A stretch of DNA of 64,000 nucleotides from JBGPQJ01 sp963709295 (GTDB taxonomy: Bacteria; Chloroflexota; Anaerolineae; Anaerolineales; Villigracilaceae): positions 806,001-870,000 of the forward strand of contig CAVPVW010000008.1 in NCBI GenBank assembly GCA_963709295.1, written 5' to 3'. The notes beneath the pieces were generated by a model. That model saw nothing but the letters and a program-made list of their open reading frames with translations, ran no database searches and was not told the origin of the DNA. This document shows, in pieces, positions 14,985 to 23,517 of the stretch. A program made the position numbers and the translations under genes. Each line of letters opens with the position of its first letter. The first letter of the stretch is position 1.

Positions 14985-17468
14985 TTATGGCTTAATCGTG
15001 ACCACCACCGTATCTGTCTCGAGTGACTGGTCGGTGCGCACTACCTGCAACTGAAGCACATACAACCCATCCAGCCCGGAGGTATCCCATTCGCCAAGCA
15101 GGCCGTCCGTGACAGGCACGGTCAAGTCATCGCCAATCTGCACCCAGGACTGCGGATTCAATCCCTGCCCATACTGCAACCGGTAAAACAGGAAGTCCTC
15201 CCCTGCCGCAGTGCCTATGACTGATACCTTGCCATCGATTTCGTCGAACATCACCGGCGAGGCGATGTCTACACCCGGTTGGGGAGGCGCGGCCTGGATG
15301 GTGTCGTAGGTATCGGGCGGAATCGGAATGCCCTTCGAGACAGCCCACTCTCTGGCAGCAGCCGGAACGACCATGAACACCTTGTCATCCACCAACGCGG
15401 GCGGGGTGAAGATGGTCGCCAGCAGGTTCGTCTCGCGGTTGATGGAAAACTTGCGGTACAGATCATCAAAGTTCACCGGTTGGTTTCCTTCAAGGAATAT
15501 CTCCCGTGTCACGAGCGGGCAGACATCGGTGGGCAGCAGGCCGGAAGGCGAGCACACGTCCATGGCGACCATACCCTGGGGCTGGGTCCAGCTGTCAGGG
15601 GGCAGGTCTTGCACAGCGTAGTTCATCAGCGCACGCCACAGCCCGGAGGCCGGCGCGGTGGGCAGAGCCAACTCACCGCCCATCCAGACCGCCACTGCCC
15701 GTGAGGGAGTGTATCCCACCGTCCACATGTCGCGGCCGTCCTCAGTCCCGCCGGACTTGATCCCCGCAGGATGGTTCAGGTCGAGCAGGGAAGCCGCCTC
15801 CGCGCCGCTGCGCGCCGTGGGATCGCGCAGGATATCGGTCATCAGGTAGGCAAGCTGCGGGCTGGCCACCGCCTGGACGTCAGGCGCCGCGGCTGAAAAC
15901 CAGGGCGCGTGGTCCACGGTATCCACTTTCAACACCGTGGCTGGCTGCATAGTCTCGCCCGACTTCGAGCCGGCGAGCACGCCCTGGTTTCCGAAGACGC
16001 CATAGGCGCGCGCAACCTCCAGCGGGTTCAGCAGGGCATCTCCCAGCAGCGGGTCCGCTCTATTGGGCGGAATGTCGATACCGAACGGGTCGGCGATACG
16101 CGCCACGGATTCCGCACCGAGCTGGGTAAGGATTTCTGCTGCAGGTACGAGGTAATCGCTGGCCAGCGCTTCGCGCAGCCTCACCGGACCGTGGAACTCG
16201 CCGTCGGGATTCTGGATCCCCTCCGCAGTTCCGGACAAGCCGCCGGGGATATCCCATGCCAGATTGGCAGGACTCAACCCGCGCGCAAAGCCGGTCAGAT
16301 AGATGAACGGAGTAGCCAGCGACCCGATGCGGCGCGCGAACAGGCTGCCCGGCCTGCCGGACGAGTCCATCTCGCCCACCAGCGCGAGCACCTGCCCGGT
16401 CTGTGGGTCGATGACAGCAGCGCTGGCAGACTCCTCCGCTGAAACTGTGCCGGGCGGAAGTGGCGGCAGGTCCTGGGCGGCGAGGCAGGGGCCGCCGTCT
16501 ATGGCGGGCAGCGTTGAATCATCCCCGGCCAACCGGCGCAGTTGAGTCTGGACCGCACAGGCGGCTTAAATCTGCAGGTCGTAGTCGAGCGTGGTGACGA
16601 TGTCCAGCCCGCCCCGCGCAACGCGTTCGCGGCTGAAGCGGGAATCCAATTGGGAGAGGACGAGTTCGTCGAAAGCGGGAGACAGGCTGAGAGGCGGCGG
16701 GCTCGGCTGGAACTCAAGGGCCGCGGACTCCACCTGTTCCGCCTGCGCATCCGACAGGAAGCCCTGCCCGACCATTTCATCCAGTAATTGCGCCTGGTTG
16801 GCAAGCGCGTCCTTCGGCGAGTCGAAGGGGTTGAGAGCGGGCACGCGGGCGACGGCTGCCAGAGCGATGGCCTCGGCAGGGTTGAGCTTGTCCACGCTGG
16901 TGCCAAAGTAAAGGCGGGCGGCGGCGTCCGCGCCAAAGGCGAAGTGACCGAAATCGGCGCTGTTGAGATACCACTCGAGAAGCTGGTCGCGCCCGAACTC
17001 GGCGCTGATCTGCGAAGCCAGCAGCCGCTGGCGCAGGTCGCGGCGCGCGGAAGGCGGCTCGTCCCAAAGCAGCAGGTCGGAGGCCAACCGGCCGGCGAGG
17101 TCGGGCTGCGACGCGAGTGTGGCGTCCACCAACTGCTGGGGGAATTGCTCAAGGAGGATATAGCGGCGCGGCGCGTCAAACGGCGAAAGGACCGCGATGA
17201 CATGCTCCCCGCTGCGGTCGTAGAGGCGGGTCGGCTGAAGCAGCGCTCCATTCTGAGGATCAAGCAGGACTGGCAAGGCCGCCACAGTTGGCAAGTCGCG
17301 GGTAAAGGATGCCCAGGTGAAGGCTGCCGTCAGGATGGACGCCGCGATGAGAATGGTGATCACCAAGCCGATGCCAATGACCACGCCCCGGGTGCGTGAT
17401 TCGGCACTGCGGCGGGACTGGTCGCGGCGTTCACGCCGCTGGCGGAGGATGGAAAGGGAGGATGGCAT
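14985..17468 (-). CDS. Class A PBP-like protein with degenerate catalytic motifs and an internal TAA
   Basis: About 827 residues, organised like a bifunctional penicillin-binding protein: cytoplasmic tail, one membrane span (VVIGIGLVITILIAASILTA), GT51-like domain, transpeptidase-like domain, and a C-terminal beta-sandwich (AGEDFLFYRLQYGQGLNPQS). GT51 landmarks remain (EWYLNSADFGHFAFGADAAA) but the catalytic Glu motif near the N-terminus reads ASQPDLAG. In the transpeptidase part the SxxK site reads GSLATPF, without Lys; only KSGGTEDGRDMW still resembles KTG. One in-frame TAA lies at 16566-16568 between two well-matched halves; CAA (Gln) would be a single-base change. It may be a structural, non-catalytic paralogue. 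Confidence 0.75.
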
Positions 17469-17486
17469 TTGGATTATCGCAACACA

Positions 17487-17545
17487 TGTAGAGCGGGTTT
17501 TCAACCCGCCTTTCAGGAGTTGTCAGGCTGCAAGCCTGACCTACA
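17487..17545. repeat. Bipartite palindromic intergenic repeat
   Basis: Two hairpins, GCGGGTT/AACCCGC at 17493-17509 and GTCAGGCT/AGCCTGAC at 17522-17540. They are enclosed by short inverted ends TGTAG (17487-17491) and CTACA (17541-17545). The layout is like REP/BIME units and fills most of the gap between two genes. Confidence 0.6.
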
Positions 17546-17554
17546 ATCAAAAAG

Positions 17555-18859
17555 CTACTTCAACAAACTCTGAACCCAGCCGAGCAGATCGACCGAAGGG
17601 GTCTCGCCGGTTACTGCGCCGTTCTGGCCGTTTACGAGAACATTGTAAGTCTTGCCTTCAACAACATAGCTGGTCAGCCAAGCCGGGACAAGGATCAGCT
17701 TGAACAATTCAACGGACATGCGCGAGGAGGACGGCCTGAAATTATCCACGCTGCCTTGCGTATCCAGCAGGATCTCCACCTCACGCTTCACCTTTTCGTA
17801 GACTTTCTTGCGCGCATCCAGCGATGCATCGGACATGGAAATCTCATAGACCTCGGCCGGCCAGTCTGAGAGAAAGCGCGGATCATAGGGCACGGCTTCG
17901 GCCATGCTGAAACCGGTGAGGGCATCCTCCAGCAGTTTACCGAGTTTGCGCGTCGCAGCCACCGGAACATCGGGGACGACCACCGGGTGTGTGTCAGAAA
18001 TGGTCTTGACCACCACCTTGCGGTTGCGTCCCTCGCTTTTCGTAATCTGCGCGGTATATGGAATCTCGCCGCCCAGGTCGAACGACCAGACCGGAAGGTA
18101 GATACCCTTCGGCATCCCCACCTTGCCATCCGGTTTGACCTTTTTTTTCTTCGCCCAAGCCACCAGGTAGTGGGCAGCGTTCTTCTGCGGGAACGCGAAC
18201 GGGATGACGCCGTCCGGTTCGATCAACTCGCGCGTTTCATCGATGGAGATGACATGCGGCGACCCGCAATAGGAACAGGTGGCCGAGATGACCTGCGGCG
18301 CGAGCAGGAAGGTTGCCCCGCACCCGCGGCAGGTGAACGAATGCATGGCGACCGGCTTGCGGTGCCCCTGAGCGGTGGCCATCGCCAGCAGGAAGTCCCG
18401 CTGAACCGGCTCGTCCGAGTCGAATTGGTCGGCCAATGTTTCATTACGGGAACAATGCTCGCAGTACAGGGAATTTCCATCGGGGGCAAAGATCATACGC
18501 GCCCCGCAGTTGGGACAGTCGAAGCGGTCGGCATTGGACGCCTGCACGCCGGATTCCTGCGCCGGGAGGCGGTCGGCGTCCACGATCTGCTCGGGCTTGA
18601 GCTTGCCGTCCAGGATCATCAACGCACGGCGCGCCTGGGCGTTGTTGCGATCCCAAGCCAGCACCGTCTCGAGCAGCTTTCGTTTTTCAACCGGATCGGT
18701 CGCCATCTCGCTCAGCAGAAAGCTGGCCTTGGCACGTGTCTCCTCGTCATCCACCACGTCCAGCGCGCGCTCGAGGTAGCGGCGGGCGAGGTCGTACTCC
18801 TTCGCTTTGTAATGGAAAACCGCGGTCTTGACCAGCTCGTTGTCGAAATCGGAGGGCAT
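17555..18859 (-). CDS. Repeat-helix protein with two zinc ribbons
   Basis: 434 residues, no known function. The first 100 or so residues are helical repeats of TPR type (DLARRYLERALDVVDDEETR; LETVLAWDRNNAQARRALMI). Then come two zinc ribbons: CPNCG with CEHC, and CRGCG with CSYCG. A mixed alpha/beta C-terminal domain follows (GIYLPVWSFDLGGEIPYTAQ; LILVPAWLTSYVVEGKTYNV). No membrane span is obvious. The layout recalls zinc-ribbon proteins that act as scaffolds. The start ATG 18859 lies 11 bases after the folP stop, so it is probably cotranscribed with folP. Confidence 0.7.
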   Translation of the reverse strand: MPSDFDNELVKTAVFHYKAKEYDLARRYLERALDVVDDEETRAKASFLLSEMATDPVEKRKLLETVLAWDRNNAQARRALMILDGKLKPEQIVDADRLPAQESGVQASNADRFDCPNCGARMIFAPDGNSLYCEHCSRNETLADQFDSDEPVQRDFLLAMATAQGHRKPVAMHSFTCRGCGATFLLAPQVISATCSYCGSPHVISIDETRELIEPDGVIPFAFPQKNAAHYLVAWAKKKKVKPDGKVGMPKGIYLPVWSFDLGGEIPYTAQITKSEGRNRKVVVKTISDTHPVVVPDVPVAATRKLGKLLEDALTGFSMAEAVPYDPRFLSDWPAEVYEISMSDASLDARKKVYEKVKREVEILLDTQGSVDNFRPSSSRMSVELFKLILVPAWLTSYVVEGKTYNVLVNGQNGAVTGETPSVDLLGWVQSLLK

Positions 18860-18870
18860 GGAGGTTCTAT

Positions 18871-19765
18871 CTACTTTCCCTGTGGTTGACGGACGATGGC
18901 ATCGGTCATGCGGGCCACACGCACCATCATCTCGACGTCGTGCACACGGACGATGTCCGCGCCGCGGGTGATGCCCACGGCCACGGCAGCGGCGGTCCCC
19001 TCGATGCGCTGATCGGGCGGCAGGTCGAGGGTGTAGCCGATGAAGGATTTGCGCGAGGGCCCGAGCAGGATCGGGAATCCCAGGCTGCGAATCTCGCCAA
19101 GGCAGTTGATCAGCTCGAGATTCTGCTCGACCGTCTTCCCGAAGCCGATGCCGGGGTCGAGGATGATGCGTTCGTCGGGGATGCCGGCGGCGCGCGCGAG
19201 GGTCACGCTCTCCATCAACTCGTGTTTGACGTCCTCGAGCAGATTGGCATACTCCATGCCGACATAGCGCCCGCCAAGCCGAGCCTGCACATCTGCGTTG
19301 CCGGGTTTGCTGCGGTTGTGCATCAGGATGGCCGGTGCCTGATGGCGGGCGGTCACTGCGGCGAGGTCGGGGTCCGCGCGGAAGCCCCACACATCGTTGA
19401 CGATGTCCGCGCCGGCGTTGAGGGCGGCCTCCGCCACGGAGGCTTTGTAGCGTGTCGATGGAGATGAGCACGTCGGACTCGCGGCGCAGCGCCTCGATGA
19501 CCGGCACGACGCGCGCCAGTTCCTCGTCCGCGCCGACCTGCTGCGCGCCGGGGCGGGTCGATTCGCCGCCCACGTCGAGGATGTCCGCGCCCGCTGCCAG
19601 GAAACGGCGAGCCTGCTCCAGGGTTCGGGGCAGGCTGTCAGATGAGGAGGAAGCTAAAAGCCCGTCGCCGGAGAAGCTGTCGGGGGTGACATTCAGGATG
19701 CCCATCACGTACGTGCGGGAGCCCCAGTCCAGCCGGCGGGTGCGGAGGGTCAGCGCGGAGGGCAT
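18871..19765 (-). CDS. folP: Dihydropteroate synthase (one frameshift)
   Basis: Joins pteridine diphosphate to p-aminobenzoate in folate synthesis. Seen: YVMGILNVTPDSFSGDG, the hallmark pterin-binding loop, then GADILDVGGESTRPGA. After a one-base insertion near 19451, the rest continues with ADIVNDVWGFR, MHNRSKPGN, DPGIGFGKTVEQNLELI, LLGPSRKSFIG and VRVHDV. Joined length is about 297 residues, normal for FolP. The ATG at 19765 lies 4 bases past the preceding stop; a TTG at 19777 overlapping it is possible. folK is in the same region (23032-23517), separated by the inserted IS and other genes. Confidence 0.9.
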
Positions 19766-19769
19766 GGAA

Positions 19770-20192
19770 TTAGGCAAGCTGGTCGAGCGGGCGGCTGAGC
19801 CAGGCTTCGGCTTCGTCGATGTCGGTGAAGATTTTGATGGCGGCGCCGGCAGGACGTTCAGCCGCAGCGGCCACCTTCATGATGGCGTCCTTGTCGGCCT
19901 GGCTGGCCACCACCACCGCGGCACGGATGTTGCGGGTGGAGGGGTCGCTGTCCACTTCAATGGCGAGACGAATCGCCTTCTCGGGGAATTCCTTCACCTG
20001 CCGCAGGTCGTACAGGTTGCGGGTCAGGCGGTCTGAGTCGAAGAGATGCTCAAGCGAAAAGTCGTGCCAGTGCTTGAGGGTGGCGTCGGAGAGATCGGTA
20101 AAGGTCAACTGCATGCCGCCATCAGCGCGGCGCACGACGGTATAACCAATGCCGGGTGTGGGCGACCAGTTGAGGGGTTTGGGGTCGGTCAT
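19770..20192 (-). CDS. STAS/SpoIIAA-like protein
   Basis: 140 residues with the alpha/beta pattern of SpoIIAA-like STAS_2 proteins: RADGGMQLTFTDLSDATLKH, LYDLRQVKEFPEKAIRLAIE, then AAVVVASQADKDAIMKVAAA and IKIFTDIDEAEAWL. Such proteins are small lipid- or protein-binding modules; the role here is unknown. The start at 20192 follows AGGAGG. The ATG overlaps the TGA that ends the upstream tnpB reading frame, because an IS element inserted 33 bases upstream. Confidence 0.7.
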   Translation of the reverse strand: MTDPKPLNWSPTPGIGYTVVRRADGGMQLTFTDLSDATLKHWHDFSLEHLFDSDRLTRNLYDLRQVKEFPEKAIRLAIEVDSDPSTRNIRAAVVVASQADKDAIMKVAAAAERPAGAAIKIFTDIDEAEAWLSRPLDQLA

Positions 20193-21490
20193 GGCAAGCC
20201 TCCTGAATGTGCGTTGATTATAACCTGACACTCCCCATGCCTAAAGGCAGGGGTTCTTGCTGGTCGCAAGCAACCTTGGCCTGTGTCAAAAACTCTACTC
20301 CACCACAAGGGTCGGAGATACATGGTCGTCTGGGCCCGGACGCAACCATACGACCCATACCGGGCGCGGGAGCAGATATTGCTCGCCCCGTTCACGTCGC
20401 GGTTGATCACAGCGCCGCAGCCAAGGCATGTATACACCCGCCCTCGCGGCGCACTGTTTGTCACGCAGCCGCAGCAGCTGCATGTTCGGGTGGAGTAGTC
20501 CTCCTGGATCTGCTCCACTCTCATTCCATACCGGGCTGCTTTATAAGCCAGATACTTTACGAACTTGCCATGCGCCCATTGGCTGATCTTCTGGTTCGCT
20601 CTCACCCCCAAGTCAACCTTATCCTGGATGTCGCGCACATCCCCGACCGCAATGGATTGCACCCTGTTCACTTCGCAGAACTCCACCACCTGGCGGCTGG
20701 CTTTGTGCAGGAGGTCTCGCTGCTGCCGGCAAAACCGTGCACTAGCCCTAGTCTTGCTTCTCAACAGCCTGCGGTGGCGCTTGGAGCCGGGCTTGCATCG
20801 ATCGATCAGGGCTGTCAGAGAAGCGTGACGTTTGTTCCGCAGCCGCTTGACCGAGCGCAGCGCGCGCCCGGTGACGACTAGGGATGCTCCACTCTCGATC
20901 GTGACCGCCGCGATGTTGATTTCGCCCAGATCCAAACCCGCTGCCTGGCCGTATTCCCTGAGCGGCGGGTTGCGCTCTCCGGTGTCGATGGTCAAGCACA
21001 ACTCATAGTGATCGACTCGCCAAGTCAGCTCGACCCTGTGGAGGTCCGCACCCAGATACTCGATCGGAAGGGGCAGGATGAGCGCAGGCACACTTTTTCC
21101 GTTGGACAGTAACAGCTTGCCATCCTCCGTCCGGTGAATGGCCGCTTCTTTCCACACAACCGTCTGGTACTGCTTGGGACGGTATGGATAGCGAGCCTCT
21201 GGATCGTTCTGTTTCAGTCGGCGGGCGGCATCCACATTGGCTTCCAGCTTCTGCGCCATCGCCTGGATGGTCTGGGAGTGCAGAGCGTACTGCCCTTTGA
21301 ACCGCTTGCCCAGATCCACGGACGACAACCATTTTCCTGCCCGGCTTTCAATATGGGCTTGCATCATATCCATCCAACACCGTCCGGCCTCACGGCGCAG
21401 ACCTTCGCACAGCGCTTCTTGCCGTCGGTTCAGATTGCGCAGCGGGAGCAGACGTACAAGGCAGGTGGTGTCAGCTGTTCGATAGCCCAT
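20189..21490 (-). CDS. tnpB: TnpB, RNA-guided nuclease of an IS200/IS605 element
   Basis: 433 residues starting MGYRTADTTCLVRLLPLRN. RuvC-I is AGLDLGEINIAAVT (Asp present), RuvC-III is INRDVNGASNI (Asp present). Between them is a zinc ribbon with CSCCG and CLGCG. The usual RuvC-II Glu position reads IAVGDVRDI, with Gly; a Glu is found instead in IQEDYSTRTC just before the ribbon. The C-terminal tail (TTMYLRPLWWSRVFDTGQG) is family-typical, but the frame then runs through the right end of the element and stops on TGA at 20191-20189, overlapping the start of the STAS-like gene. The start lies inside the end of tnpA. Confidence 0.9.
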   Translation of the reverse strand: MGYRTADTTCLVRLLPLRNLNRRQEALCEGLRREAGRCWMDMMQAHIESRAGKWLSSVDLGKRFKGQYALHSQTIQAMAQKLEANVDAARRLKQNDPEARYPYRPKQYQTVVWKEAAIHRTEDGKLLLSNGKSVPALILPLPIEYLGADLHRVELTWRVDHYELCLTIDTGERNPPLREYGQAAGLDLGEINIAAVTIESGASLVVTGRALRSVKRLRNKRHASLTALIDRCKPGSKRHRRLLRSKTRASARFCRQQRDLLHKASRQVVEFCEVNRVQSIAVGDVRDIQDKVDLGVRANQKISQWAHGKFVKYLAYKAARYGMRVEQIQEDYSTRTCSCCGCVTNSAPRGRVYTCLGCGAVINRDVNGASNICSRARYGSYGCVRAQTTMYLRPLWWSRVFDTGQGCLRPARTPAFRHGECQVIINAHSGGLP

Positions 21491-21990
21491 TTCCAATGGC
21501 CTTCTGGTTCTCGATATTGTGTTTACTGATCGCCAGAGGAGCGCTCCCGACCATGGCAACGAAGTATGAATTTGTCCATCGTGCTGGCAGGTGGGTCCTC
21601 AGCCACAAGAATTCCTGGCGCATCCAACGATGAAAACCGAACGGTGGGTCTATTTCGCACAGCAGATGGATAGGGTCGGGCATCACTTCCATCTCGATGA
21701 TGGTCGCTCGAAATTCCCGGGCGGTCTGGTTGATGATCTCTTTCAGGCGCACATCCACGCCGTTGACTAATACCTTGTGACGATATTTGGGGCATCCGAC
21801 CCGATGATCTTTGCAGGAGTAGACAACGTTGTGGTTGGTTTTGAAATAAGAACTCATGTTCTGTATTATATGACCTGGAGTCTATAGAGTGCAAGACCCA
21901 AGATCCGGCGCTGCAAGCCGGCGCTTTCTATCCCCTAGCGTAAACGCCAGGGCTTTACCCCCGCGAGTTCCGGGGGTTACGGCGGGATTT
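20225..21990 (-). mobile_element. IS200/IS605-family element (tnpA plus tnpB, same orientation)
   Basis: About 1.75 kb containing overlapping tnpA and tnpB. The right end is marked by the hairpin CCCCATGCCTAAAGGCAGGGG at about 20233-20253 and probably ends near 20225 (CTGACAC on the plus strand). The left end has hairpins at 21933-21952 (CCCTAGCG/CGCCAGGG around TAAA) and 21957-21977 (ACCCCCG/CGGGGGT). No terminal inverted repeats and no target duplication are evident, as expected for this family. Exact ends are uncertain by some tens of bases, the left one more so. Confidence 0.8.
21471..21857 (-). CDS. tnpA: TnpA (Y1 HUH transposase), probably inactive
   Basis: 128 residues with clear IS200/IS605 TnpA likeness: YSCKDHRVGCPKYRHKVL, EMEVMPDPIHLLCEID, and WTNSYFVAMVGSAPL followed by KHNIENQ. 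The HUH motif should read HxH within MPDHVHL, but the first His is Pro. The Tyr nucleophile expected before IENQ is Asn. About ten residues of the helix after DPPFG are also missing. The protein should not cut or rejoin DNA. The ATG start follows an AT-rich stretch at the left end. Confidence 0.85.
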   Translation of the reverse strand: MSSYFKTNHNVVYSCKDHRVGCPKYRHKVLVNGVDVRLKEIINQTAREFRATIIEMEVMPDPIHLLCEIDPPFGFHRWMRQEFLWLRTHLPARWTNSYFVAMVGSAPLAISKHNIENQKAIGNGLSNS

Positions 21991-22017
21991 GGTAAAGGAA
22001 AACAACCCTCACCGTCT

Positions 22018-22092
22018 ACCCTCACCCCCAATTCCTCCCCGCTCCGTTCCGCTTCAGGGGACGCGTTTTCCTCAGGGAGATGGGGGTAGGGT
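22018..22092. repeat. Imperfect inverted repeat, C-rich/G-rich
   Basis: ACCCTCACCCCC at 22018-22029 is mirrored by GGGGGTAGGGTT at about 22082-22093, with CTCCCC/GGGAG-type inner pairing. It sits between the IS left end and the next gene and overlaps that gene's stop region. Similar C-rich/G-rich intergenic palindromes occur as dispersed repeats in other bacteria; whether it is repeated in this genome cannot be seen. Confidence 0.4.
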
Positions 22093-23048
22093 TAGGTACG
22101 GCCAGCCGCGCGCAGGACGTACAACGCATCGGCAGTGACGAAGGGATTCATGCGGCGGATGCTGATGCCGCCCCAAGTGACGGGTGAATAGTTGCTCAAC
22201 TCAGGCCGGGTCAGGCGCGAATACGTCTCCTCGGCCGGGAAGCCGCCATCCGGCAGACGCTTGGATTCGAGCAGGTCCAGCGCGGCCTTGCAGCGCGGGT
22301 CGCCGATGAAGCCGGCCTCCGCCATCACCTTCAACCCGAACAGGATATCGTAATGCCAGTAGCAGGGATAATGCAGCTTGACGAAGTGAGGGTCCATCAC
22401 CGTTTTGCGGCCCTGGCGTCTGAACAACTCGCGCTTCAGAAAGATGTCCGCAGCCCTCTCGGTCACGAGCCACACACGGCGCTCGCCTGTCGTTTTGGCA
22501 TACAACGCCAGCGCACGCAGCGGAATGAGCGATTCCATGAAGGAGGAGTTGATCGCCTCGGGATGCTTGTCGCAGTTCCAGCCGCCATCCGGCCACTGCC
22601 ACTTGATAAGCCGCTCGACCAGCTCTGTCGTGCGCTCGTCCGCAAAGCCCAGGCGCAAAGATGACCAGATGGCATTGCCCTCCTGCGAGGCGCAGCGCCG
22701 AACACGGCCGTTGATCATCCGCACATAATTGCGCAGATGAAATTCGCTCAACCATTCCTCGAAGGTCTGGTCCATCATCGGACGAAGGGACTCATCCCCG
22801 GGCGGATAGCCCAGATCCGCCAGCAGGGAGAGGATCCAGTGCGAGCCATACCATTTGGTGTAGGGTTTGAAGCGGGAGCGCCCATCCGGACGGCGCCATG
22901 AGAGCAGATCACGGACAAGCTCAGAGTCTTTCAAAACTTTCGCAGCCTTCTTCGCAGCAGACGAGTTGGGAGCGTGTCCCTGCACATTGACCGCCAGCTT
23001 CCAGGCGAGGGCAGGTTCGGTTTTGAGGGATTTAATCAAGGCGTCCAT
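22092..23048 (-). CDS. Terpenoid-cyclase / prenyltransferase-fold protein
   Basis: 318 residues of alpha-helical toroid type. Repeated motifs like those of squalene cyclases and prenyltransferase beta chains are visible: IKWQWPDGGWNCDKHPEAIN, ESKRLPDGGFPAEETY and SLLADLGYPPGDESL. The DxDD motif of squalene-hopene cyclases is absent, and it is about half their length, so cyclase activity is doubtful. Its start overlaps the end of folK by 17 bases on the same strand, so it is translated in the folK operon. Function unknown. Confidence 0.65.
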   Translation of the reverse strand: MDALIKSLKTEPALAWKLAVNVQGHAPNSSAAKKAAKVLKDSELVRDLLSWRRPDGRSRFKPYTKWYGSHWILSLLADLGYPPGDESLRPMMDQTFEEWLSEFHLRNYVRMINGRVRRCASQEGNAIWSSLRLGFADERTTELVERLIKWQWPDGGWNCDKHPEAINSSFMESLIPLRALALYAKTTGERRVWLVTERAADIFLKRELFRRQGRKTVMDPHFVKLHYPCYWHYDILFGLKVMAEAGFIGDPRCKAALDLLESKRLPDGGFPAEETYSRLTRPELSNYSPVTWGGISIRRMNPFVTADALYVLRAAGRT

Positions 23049-23517
23049 GGAGATTCACTCCTTTCGTGTCCACATCCTTCAACAGGTCGCGGACAGTGCG
23101 TTTGAGAACAGGGTGCATCAGCTCCGGGGCGATGTCGTTCAGCGGGACGAGCACAAAGGCACGCTCGTGCAGACGCGGGTGCGGGATTGTGAGTTCGGCT
23201 TGCTCGAAGATGAGGTCGTCGTAGAACAGGATGTCAATATCGATGATGCGTGGTCCGTTACGGAAGGTTTTCTCGCGGCCCAGGTCGGTCTCGAGCTTTT
23301 TCAAAAAGACGATCAGCGCAAGAGGCTCGAGGTCGGTCTCGCCTGCAAGTGCCATGTTGAGGAAGGCGGGCTGGTCGGCGTAGCCCCAGGGCGGAGTCTC
23401 GTAGACGGATGAGAGCCCGGTCACACGCAGGGTCGGTGACAAGGCAGCGACAGCGCGGTGGAGGTTGTCCATGCGGTCGCCGAGGTTGGTGCCTAAAGCA
23501 AGATAGATAGTATGCAT
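23032..23517 (-). CDS. folK: 2-amino-4-hydroxy-6-hydroxymethyldihydropteridine diphosphokinase
   Basis: 161 residues, complete. HPPK transfers pyrophosphate from ATP to the pterin, giving the substrate of FolP. Seen: IYLALGTNLGDRMDNL, SSVYETPPWGYADQPAFLN, the metal-binding GPRIIDIDILFYDD, and LTIPHPRLHERAFVLVPL. The downstream toroid-fold gene overlaps its 3' end by 17 bases. It lies some 3.3 kb from folP on the same strand, with the IS element between them. Confidence 0.95.
   Translation of the reverse strand: MHTIYLALGTNLGDRMDNLHRAVAALSPTLRVTGLSSVYETPPWGYADQPAFLNMALAGETDLEPLALIVFLKKLETDLGREKTFRNGPRIIDIDILFYDDLIFEQAELTIPHPRLHERAFVLVPLNDIAPELMHPVLKRTVRDLLKDVDTKGVNLHGRLD

Noticed and set aside
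17555..19777. A single fused dihydropteroate synthase / zinc-ribbon protein
   Set aside because: The frame is continuous only because a one-base shift in folP runs out-of-frame Arg-rich sequence into the next gene. The true folP C-terminus is in another frame and ends at 18871.
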